Assembly: GCA_935421135.1 (NCBI GenBank)
Contig: OW285189.1
Coordinates: forward strand, 24,058,298 to 24,122,297
From: Bugulina stolonifera
Taxonomy: Eukaryota > Bryozoa > Gymnolaemata > Cheilostomatida > Bugulidae
DNA: 64,000 nucleotides
Direction: 5' to 3'
Each line of letters starts with the position of its first letter. Positions within the stretch are counted from its first letter, which is position 1. Of this stretch, positions 24,130-36,100 are shown piece by piece. The translations under genes and the position numbers were made by a program. Under the pieces are notes generated by a model. The model was given only the letters and a program-made list of their open reading frames with translations. It was not told the origin of the DNA and searched no databases.

Positions 24130-27100
24130 ATGTCATCATTTTCTGAGGACATCAACTCAAACTCTAGTCAGATAATCAATCCATTCATCTGTTCCACTGA
24201 TGACTTTGTTGTTGAACGCAATCATCTCTCAAGTCATGTATTCCCAATACTTCAAGCACACTGCAGAGGACAGTTGGCTTCTTTTCTACCTTTTGAATGG
24301 GATCACAGTATTGATGAAGACAGATTGGAACGTGGCCACGCTCTTCGTTTAGCCTTGCAATGTATTGAGTTTGCCGATCCGTTTTGTATTGTGTTACTAG
24401 GAGATAATTATGGATCTCACCGACCAAAAGACAGCGGTGCGCTATCTGCAGACACTCATTGGATTGACAAGAATATTATTGTTGCTGCACAAGCTGGATA
24501 TAAATGGTTGTTGGATGAATCTTACATCAACACAAGTCTTCTTGAATTGAAAATTATTCAAGCTGCCTTTTTGGGAGAAAATACAAAGTTTTGTCGGTTT
24601 TATATTCGGGAGCGACAATCTGCAAATACAGGCCAGTATTCTACTGAAGCCGAGAGATTTTCACACTTCAAATTGCAGCAGTTAAAAGCCAACATAGCGA
24701 AGCGTGGATTGTATGTATCATATTACAAAGATGTAGAGGAACTTGGAGAGCTAGTTTTGTATGATTGGAAGTCAATAGTCAATCAGCTTTATCCTCCACT
24801 AAAAACTAACACTATAGGTAAATAATATGATCAATTGAAATCTGTTGTAGCATTGGACAGTAAAGGGATATTTGGCAAAAAACCAGTTCGAAACAGGTCG
24901 TTTCACAACTGGACAGTTCAAAACAGAACAGTTCGAGATTGTGTAGGTTACATTTAGAAGAACACAGCTTAGTTTTTAATTAATTAATTAAAAATAAAAA
25001 TTAGTTGAAATGTGGTGGTTGGGGCTTGGCGTTTCGAACTGTCCGGTGTTGAACTGTCCACTTTCGAAAGATCCTCTTTCGAACTGTCTTTTTCGAACAG
25101 TGGCAAATTCACATTAGACATACCTAACTCATTATGTGAAGTTGGTTAAATCAAGTACTCTTAAATATGTACTCTAAACGTGTATTGTATAGGCTTCTAT
25201 GTGTATTGTATCTAGGCTTATGCATATTGTAAATAAAAGTCTTACATTTTATATGTGTTTTGTATACGCTTATGGTTATACTGTATGTTCTTACATGTAT
25301 ATGTGTATTGTAATATAGGTTTATACTGTATGCTCTTACATGTATATGTGTATTGTAATATAGGTTTATACTGTATGCTCTTACATGTATATGTGTATTG
25401 TAACATAGGCTTATAATTACGTGTGTTACATGTGCATTTACATACTCTTATATGCATATTGTATACTTTATTAGGAAAGCTGGAAATAGCTGATAGAATC
25501 AAGCATCAGAGATTTGGAAGCAGAACATGTCACCGTTTAGTCAAGCATTCAGGAGTTACCAATTGTTACAAGCAGCTACATGCTTTCATATGCCATATCA
25601 ATGGTTACAGTTATGATCCATTTGTAAGAGCAAAGCATTTCGAAAAATCTACTGGAATCAGATTACTTCGAAAAGGGTGAGACATGGTTGAACTTGGAGA
25701 AATACAGCTATAATGCTCGTACATTCCTTCTACAGTGTATGCACAGTAACTTACACAAAACACTACTGTTTACACAAATAGTTATCACTATACAATATAG
25801 CTCTGTTCGTAGGCCATATCCAGAGGTGCTATCTGGTTTCCATTTCTAACTTTTTTCAGGCGTTCCCAGTACCCAATTGCAACACCATCTAACCAACGCA
25901 AGTCCATATGTGTTGTCACTGGTCCCCGTGGCTCAGGAAAATCTGTTATAGTGTCCAGTTGGCTACGGAGTGAAGTTCAGGAAGTTGTCCCCCCTGATAC
26001 TGTAATTATCTGTCATTACGCTGCGTGTGACAGGATGGCTCGCAACATTGCTGTCTTTATGAAACGCTGCATCAGCAGACTACGACAGGCGTTCACTACC
26101 AAATATGGTAAGAGTTGTGACTAATATACCATGCACCATGTGCACAAACACATGCCTGTATCTTACAATGTATATACAATGTACATACATGTATTAATGT
26201 GTACTATTTGATTTTGTGCATCTTGGACCCTTGGTCAGATGCTCCAGTACAGTTGACGATGGAATCACCCCCCCCCCCCCCCACCCACACACACACAATT
26301 TTCTCTGTAGTACAAGTATATTCTTTTGTTTAAGATGAGGAAATATCTATGGAAAGTGAATTTTCTGAGTTCACACAAATAAAGGAGACATTTCTGGCTG
26401 CCTTAGCCTTGGGTCCATGTCTGATAGTGTTTGATGGCCTTGATGAGATTGCTGCTACAATGGGACAGAGCATGATAGAGGTAGGTTCTAAGGTTGTCTC
26501 CAGGTTACTGATAGCGTGTACAGGTTCCATTACCTGAACACGGGTCTGTTGATATACCAAGAGGAGATAGCTTTAATAGATTCATTACCTGAACACGGGT
26601 CTGTTGATATACCAAGAGGAGACAACTTCAATAGATTAGTTTTAATCACAAATATAGTATCTCTCCAGATGTAGAACCAAGTTCCTGGCTGTTCATAAAT
26701 AAATTTCCTTACAAGAAAAGTATTACATATAAAAACTATGACCAAATCCCTTACAACACCCCTTATAACAAGGTGGCCATAAATGAACATCTCACGTGTA
26801 GTTGATATTATTCTTATAACCTCATTGTCTCCCCTGGTTGATCATGTAGCCCTATATGGTGTATGCACTGGAACTTTAGTGTTCCGCTACAGTCTATGAG
26901 TGTGTTCTTGTAGATGAAATCAATGGAGTGGTTGGCGGACCCCCTACCTCCCACATGCAAGATTATATTCACAGTCACTGACTCTGATCTGTGTGTTAAG
27001 GCTCTAAGAAAAAGAGTGGACACTGTGTTCTGTGCGTGTGGTGAGGTTACAGATACCCAGGTAATTATCAGCAGCTCTATGGAATAGAACCTAGGCTATA

Positions 27101-30100
27101 TTACTTAGCTGTCTAGTAGCTGTCTAGTACTATGCAGAACATTGCAGAAGCTGGTACGACCCTAATGTAATAGCTCATTTCAGCATTACCTTGTTAATAG
27201 TAATGCAATTTATATCTAGTTGGAATTTAAATTATTATATAAGTGCAGTTTGAAGGTTTAAATGTGGCCCAAACCCTAGAATCTGTCCTAAGAGAATAAG
27301 GCTAGAGTGATGTGACTATAATTACATGTAAGATAATCACTGTCTGTACACAACCTTACCTCTGATGTGCATGTGTATTGTGTGTTTGGTTTAATATCCA
27401 GAGTAAGGAGGAGATATTACACAGTTACCTGTCACAGAATGGAGACCAACCCCATCCTGTGATCCAACACTCTCACGTTTCACAGATAACTCAGTACAAG
27501 CTAAGCTCCTCCCCTCTTTATCTCTCTATCATAGCCAATGAACTCAACGATATGCATGTCCACAGGTAAGTCTGGGTCCTATGTTGTGTAAGGATATGGT
27601 CTTGTCATCACTTCCTGTTCAATATGCTCATCAAATTAGCAATAGGCTACCATCAGCCATTTATTCACAACTTTCGTTACCTATTCCTCTTTGCAAATGA
27701 CTCTTGAAAAAACCGATCAAGTTCACATTATCTATCTATTTTGTACCTGGTTCAAATATTGTCATTGTGGTGTTTATTTTCCATTCCAATGATATCCATA
27801 GCGCATAGAATATATAAAATATGTGCTGTGTTTGCTGTGTAGTGACATAGAAGCGCATCTACATGTCTATGCTAACCTAGACAGTATATCTACAAGTACC
27901 CGTGACATGTGGACTAGCCTAATAAAGAGGTGGGTTAGAGACTATAGCTGGAGGAGATATGCAGACGACTCCACAAATACTTTAAAATCTAGCCGACTTC
28001 AAGATACAAGTATGTATTGGTAGATGGTAGTTCGATATGATTGTGTATAATATGTTAGTATGTATGCCGGTTAGTATGGCATTGGTGTCAAGATGTTTCA
28101 CCTTGAGTCCAGACAGCTTTTCAGGCTTTAGGCTGACACTCAGTCCCTGCAGATTAGGGCTTTGAATATCGGAGGTCCTCTGCGTGTATATCATTTGCAC
28201 GCAGGATAAAGATTCACCTCTGCCCTCTTCGAAACAAGAGCAGCCACATCACGGCGGGGCAGGTGAAAACGGCGGTACCAGCACTGTCTGTTCTGGCCTT
28301 GTAGCAGTACGCTTCACGCTGGGTTCATAACAGGCTGTGACTGAAGAGTGGCAGTGAGACCTAGGAAAGCTTACACACCACTATAAACATGACACGCCAA
28401 GCACGTGGTATATGAAATCCCACAGATATACTCAGTCACAGCAGTCTGCCATTATATTATAAATATGTGTATTACATGTATATGTAGATAGCAGTTAGGT
28501 ATGTGTATATATGGTTTATAGTGTTGTACACAGGTAAATCCATGGATATTGGTGGAGAGGTACTAGTTGCACACCTACATGTAGTATGCCTTTTCTGAGT
28601 TTTGTTCCTCTTTATAGAGGATAGTTTATTCTTCTTTTTTTCTGTTGTTATTGATGTCGAATTCACATCCTTTGTAAGAGCCTGAGAACTTCACATCCTT
28701 TGTAGTAATCTGTGGGTGGGTACCAGACTGTCTCCGCCTTCTTACCTGCTCGAAAGATGGATTATCTGTGAATGAGATCTTGAGCACTTTGTTCTACGGG
28801 CTGGGCTACATGGGGCCCCATACTGTCACACATTATGACTGGTACCTCTTCTATAACGCTGCCAGAGGTGTGTTCTACGAGAAACCGGATGGTCTGATCA
28901 CCATCAACCATGAGCACCTAATGGAAGTGGTAGACTTCTTACTACTAGGTAATACATCAAATCCTTACATATATGTCTATTACATGTATATGTCTATTAC
29001 ATATATATGTCTATTACATGTATATGTCTATTACATGTATATGCCTATTACATATATATGTTTGTTACATGTACATATCTATTACATATAATATATATGT
29101 CTATTACATGTATATGTTTGTGACATGTGCATGTCTATTACATGTATATGTCAATTACATGTACAGAGTACAGTGCATGTTGCAGACCATGTGTTCTGTT
29201 GAAGCTGTTACTACTGTCTGCACGTTTCTCTGCTTGAATGCCAATGAAAGTAAGATACATCCTCAAGTACATATTTGTGTATCGTCTCCATTTGTATGGC
29301 ATAATCATAACATAACTGTTTACAGGAAACATTAGTCCACCATCACTGCACGAGACCAGTTCAGATTCTAACAGTATGCAGCGTCTCGGAGGCATGGCCA
29401 GGAGACAATACCACCTTTCGTTAGCCTCTCAGCTCCTAAGTCTGCCCGCTGAGGAGCAGTTGAGCAGAATGGAAGAGATCCTGTGGCAGCTGGAGATAGC
29501 TGCAGACTATGAGAAACTGTGCGACATGATCTTCACCCCCAAGTGAGTAGTTAGTGGGCAGTGCAGAGGATTGGGGCAAATATTATTGTCTTGACATCAA
29601 AGGTCGACTCCCTTTATTGCTATCCATTTTTGATAATTTGCATGTTATGTACAGTGTGTATTATGTAGGCCTATACATAATACATGTATATATAGCTTTA
29701 CAGAGAAGTTAAAACAAATCATTAGACTCTAAATGTACTTATAGCCACTGGTCAGTTTCCTGTCTGTAAGGCAATGGGCTCACTAGGACTTCCTGCATGA
29801 TTTATATAGTCTACAGACTATGCCTCTCTCACCTGTATGTGCATGTAATGTATATATTGCAGTATGACAGGAATTTCAAACAACACAACATTTGAATTCC
29901 TTTAGTCACAGAGAAGATTAATGTTACATTTTATATTAGTAACTTCGCAACTCCATGTTCTCATATATCTGTATAATGTACATGTATAGACATCTAAAAC
30001 ACATGGAAATAGTGATCTATTTTGGCCATTATTGCAGATATCGGATGTAACAGGTAATAAGATTGGTGGTGGGCGATAGACAGGTCATTTGTACTTCAGT

Positions 30101-33100
30101 CACAGTGTAATTATTACACGGCCCTACGTCGCTTTGGTAGCACTTAGCTTACCAGTTTATATTGTGCAGTACATACAATGTATTATTATATAACCTTAGT
30201 CAATCTTAGTCTAGTTTTCCAAGTCCCTATAAATTGCCACAAGAGACAGGATATTGATATCGTAAATTCATCTGTGTTGTGCAATAGACCTTTAGATTTA
30301 TAGAGCAATGTGTAAATACATTGTACATATTCAATCCAATGCTGTTTGCATAAGGTATGATTTAGTAGATGCAGTATTCTAATAGTAATACCTGTTTCTA
30401 TTAGGTCACCTTCCTACTTCCATCCTACATGTAGATACAAGAAATACCTGCTACTGTATGTAGCTAGTTTTTCTTCAAAGTATTCAATTCTGTATATAAT
30501 GTAATTATAGAGTTTCATTTTAACCTGGTGGAGAGAATTCATTAGCTGACTTAGTCATTGCATCCATAGGGCAATGGGAGGGTGCACACATTGGCATTCT
30601 ATATTCATGTCCAGAGGTTTCTGAACTTACAGAGAAGAAAACTCCATGCATACGATAGTGCATGAGGTCTGTACATGTCGTATACTTGCTAACTGTGGTA
30701 TAGTAGTAGAGCTGTATGATCATATAATGCTACCTTGTGTAGAGTAATGGAGAAGCTGTACGGAAGGTTATACTGTACATACACACCACTTAGAATAGAA
30801 CTAATCAGATTCTATAAGCTGCTCAAGGATAAGAATATAGATATTCTCACAAGGATAATGGATCAGCTGGACAAGCTACAGGTCACTACCTCTGGTCACC
30901 AGGTGAGCGTACATACAATTGTATATTAATGTACATACAACATGTGTATTAATGTACATACAATTGTGTATTAATGTACATACAATTGTGTATTGATGTA
31001 CATACAACATGTGTATTCTAATGTACATACAATTGTGTATTAATGTACATACAACATGTGTATTAATGTACATACAACATGTGTATTCTAATGTACATAC
31101 AACATGTGTATTAATGTACATACAACATGTGTATTAATGTACATACAACATGTGTATTAATGTACATACAATTGTGTATTGATGTACATACAACATGATT
31201 GTGTATTAATGTACATACAACACGTGTATTAATGTACATACAACATGTGTATTAATGTACATACAACATGTGTATTAATGTACATACAACATGTGTATTC
31301 TAATGTACATATAACATGTGTATTCTAAAGTACATATAACATGTGCATTAATGTACATACAACATGTGTATTCTAATGTACATATAACATGTGTATTCTA
31401 ATGTACATACAACATGTGTATTAATGTACATACAACATGTGTATTCTAATTGTAGTAGATGAATTATTTTGTTACATGTGAATTTACCAAACTTGAAACT
31501 TGTGAGAAAATTAAGATATTATACATGTGCTGCTTGATTGGTTATGAAAAATAAAGGGTGTAAATTTCAACTCAATTTGACTAGATAGATAGCTCAGCCA
31601 ACATTTTTCTCACTTTTGAACAAAGCTGGAACACAGCTGCATGTCAAGATAGACTGTATAAACTGTATGCAAACTGCTTGTCTGTTAGGGGATGCTTGTG
31701 GTATTGTTTATACCAGCTAATATGGATTGTGTGGTGTGTACATCATAATATGTATGTATACCAGCTAATATGTGCGTGTACATACTATGTACTTGTAGGC
31801 CTATATACTGTGTTATGATAATGTGTCATGTGTGCAAACCTAATCAATGTATTCAATTTAAAAGATGATGTGTAACAGTATTATAGGACAAAGTGGATAT
31901 ACACAGTATGTACACGTCAATATTATAGTCAATACTACTTTTATATCCCTTCCCTATTATATTGCTCTGTAATCCAATGGATTAAATAAGGATATAAAAT
32001 AACTGATGTAGTGATTCTTGTTTATTCATTCAAATTGACTGCTAGTACATGTGTAGTACATTTATATATCTATTATATGTAGGTTCCTACAGCTTGTCTT
32101 TCACAGCCCAATGGGCCATTGGCATACAGTGTTGGCAACTTATTGATGTGAATGTGTATAAATAGTGACCTATAACATGTGACTATTAATTTACTGTGTA
32201 GAATGATGAGAGAACAACCAATGGTCAACAAGTCCTTCACACAGGTCAGGAAGCAGAAAGTGTGGATAACACAAAGGCACCAATGTCTAGACTGCTGGTA
32301 GAGTCTGAGTCAGCATTTAGAAGGGTAATAGCAGAAGACAGTGTAGAGTATGTCAGGAGTGAGAGCTCAGATACCAGGTATAGCAATGATATTACAATAC
32401 TCTATGATGTAATAAATAATATAACTAGCAGCATTAAGTAGTATATTCATGTAGTGCTTCATATCTAGGCATAGTATCTATGCTGTATGTATGAACCATA
32501 GAGTTATCTCCCTATGGGGTGTTACCTCTATGGGATGAACACGGTAACCATTGAAAAGTTAAGAACTTATATTATGCAAGTCCATATGTGAAGTCGTCCT
32601 CTCTCTATTAATTTAACACTAGCAGGTAGAGAAGATAACTTCGAAACAAAAATGTAGAGGTAAGACATTGCAGCTATTAATTATTTATTTATTATGACTG
32701 CTTATTCCTAGTAGAGGCATAGCTACAGATTCCATGCTGTCATTGGTAGCATCAGGCAAGGGAACACTCTCTCAGAGTCAGTCTGCTCCAGATCAGCATG
32801 TATGTATATTAAAATAAATCACTCACCTAAACTGGTCAGTGCATTACCACTTGTCTATTGCATATATCAACCTGAAAATAAAATGCTTTCATTGTACCAT
32901 TTTTTGTATGCATGGATTATGATCATATACGTAGAGGGTGTACTTGGTAGCTATGGGTGTGTGGACAGAACAGGGTATCCTCTCCTAGCTATTCCTCTAA
33001 ATACATGTATTAGTGCAGACTACAACATAATGACTTGCATGGAAGTAGGATCAGCAGAAATCATTATACACAATTTGAAATTGCCTACCCCTAACAATAT

Positions 33101-36100
33101 ACAAATTGAAGTACTGACAACTTCTAATACAGCACATTATACCCTCAGGTAGCATGTGTGTTCTTACAATGTTGTGTCACGTTATGTTTGTGTTTGCAAA
33201 TAGATCATGCGCCTTTTATAGTCCGTATCTGAAGGGGCAAGAAACAACAACAATGTGAACGGGAGAAGTCAAGAGATGCGTGGTGAAGGATACTTTGATG
33301 ATGATCAACATGAATCCAATTTGTTACCCAGTGCTCCAGTCAGTCGTGCGAAGATGGCTAGCCTAGCCTTGACCTGTGCTAAACTACTGCTTATACTAGA
33401 TGACGGTAGAGAGGGGGAGAAGGTGTTGACCTCTCTTGTTCAGCATATAACTCAGGTCAGGAATACAGAAGGAAGTAGGCATGATAATGCATGTAATACT
33501 GGAGGGCTGAATTAAATGTGGTAGCTTTACGTAATGATCTCATATGACACCCATGAATGTTACTGCAACAAGAACATGGCAGATATGAAATTAGTTCTCC
33601 TGCTGAATGACTGATAGTTCACATGATTGCGATATCATGTGACGTTATTTATCAGTTGAACACAACCTGTGTTCGAGTGGAGAGTGGAACAGGGCTGATG
33701 ACCCTCAGGTTGTACAAGCTTAAAGTTCAATTGATGGACACATGCCACTCATTAATATGCACACTATCTTATTCTGCTTCCTATATTTACACGAAGAACT
33801 CTCTTCTCTTGCAGGAATATCCGTTGAACTACGAGGAACTGTATGTCATGTGCCACGTATACCAGGAGTTGTCCCATCTCAACATAAGCAAGCAGGAGTA
33901 CTATATAGCACTGGAGCAGCTACATAAATCACATGAGTGCCTCTTAGACATCAGCTGTGATCAGGAGGGTTTGGATGTAGTCAGTGATAAGCTCAGAACT
34001 TATATCAAAGGTATTGCCTTACTCTCTTACAGTTGTATCATGATTTGGGAGTTATCTAACCCTACAGTTTGGAAGTTGTATTTTCTCATAGGTGAAATAT
34101 GAATCCTACCCATGTTAAGGCTCGCTACACGAGGACAGGCTGATTGTTTGGCTATGCAAAGATCAACATGTTGTCCATGACATCAAGGAGCGGTGTGGTG
34201 ATTGGTCAATATCAAATACACTGACTCTAGTTATATAATTTATTGCTCTGTGTACCCAAGCTTTTAGGTAATGGTCATAATACCCTTTGATGAAGCTTAG
34301 TACTCATTGGTACACATCATGTACAATGTAGCGAGTGTGTTGTGCTGATTGTAGGATGTCTACAAATAGAGATGAGTGGTGTATGTTTGATGGCTGGAGA
34401 TCTGCACATGGCACAGTCTTACCTAAATGAAGCCAATGTCGGTATGGAGGAGATTCACTGCACACCAGGCACCAAATACATACTCTATAACCATGCACTG
34501 CAGAAGTAAGTATACTCTATAACCATGCGCTAAAGAAGTAAGTATACTCTATAATCATGTGCTACAGAAGTAAACGCGATTAAATGATGTTCAAGCCCTA
34601 TAAAACCTGTTATCGCTCCTCTACATTTACCACTTTTGGTTTGACACATAATGAACATTAGAGATGTAATTACCAAAATTCATGTTGTCAGAATGGTTTC
34701 AGTTTATTTCAAAATTAATCCATGTCACAAGATAGTAGTACTTGTGAGAGTTCGGTGAAGTCACTGTAGTCAGAGATAATCAAGTGACACACAGCTTGGT
34801 CTATCTAGTGCAGAGAAGATGTAGTGTGTAGTGTAATATGTCCTGTTTATTGCTAAAAGTTAACTCCAACTCTATAAAAATGTAGGTGTTTATATATGGA
34901 ATGGGAAAGTTCTAGAAAGTTCTCTACCAAAAATATTACATCACTAAAATAACAATTAGTCATAATCAGCTGAAAGAATATTCTACTACATTCCAGAGTA
35001 TACAAGCACATTGTAGTAGTAAACAATATTGCGCAATAATTATAGCAATTATAGTATAATTATAGTAGTAAGAAAGGTATGTCAGTGTAAACAATGTATG
35101 GCTCATTACTGCCCTTTGTATGACATCAATATAAATGTATACTAAGTACTTATATTATAACATGGATATAAACAAAATTTTCTTATTCCTACATTATGCC
35201 AATATGGCTAGTACGTTAGAAGAGTCTATATGTATTGCTCAGAATTTGTGACAACCCCCCATTTGAGAGGAATTATTTTAATAATTGCGCACTATTATTC
35301 AAATTCTGAGTCACTTCTACTAAGGTAGTCAGCTCCAATGTTATCCATTGTCAACTTGTTTGCTCATCTTGTACCTGTCTCCTTTGTCAAAGCTGGGGTC
35401 AGGATTAGATGGTGATTTCACACCAGGTATATTCCCAATCACCAGGTCATACATTGGATCATTCATGACTATCGCTGGTACCATCCCTGAGTAATATGGT
35501 GTCCTGATTTCTATGCTGGCCACTGAATACTGCTCGGCTGTGTTATTGACCATCCTAACTTCTCTCTTTGCTCCGGTGTACTGGTTTGGCTTAACGAATT
35601 TTCCTTTAACTACGACTGCTGTGCAACCTGTGTCTCTTACGACTTCCGCAGGTTGGTTATTCACGTAGCCCATTTTGACATCAACATTATTTTCATCTGC
35701 CCCTATTTGTTTGCAGCAAACAATAGTTACATATCTTTTCCCATCCATCTCAATTTCCTGAGGTTCCCTGTCATCTCCTCCTTTTACAATCGCTTTCATA
35801 GCTCCTACCTTGCCTGGTTTCATATTTCCTTGTCTGGACCTCTTACATTCCATAGTTGAGTGTCCAGTAACTCCACAATTGGCACAGTGTTTCTGTGTTC
35901 TCTTGGGGCATATAACTGCAATATGCCCTACTTCATCGCAGATGTAGCATCTACGGGTTTCTTCTTCATCCTTGTGTGCGGTAGCTTTCTTCTCCATGAA
36001 GAGCTTTCTACCATGAGCTGCCAAATATCGGTCAGCATCTTCTGTCACTTGTTCAATCCCTCCTATCTTGGATTGCTTCTGATCTGTAAGTCCAAGGTCC

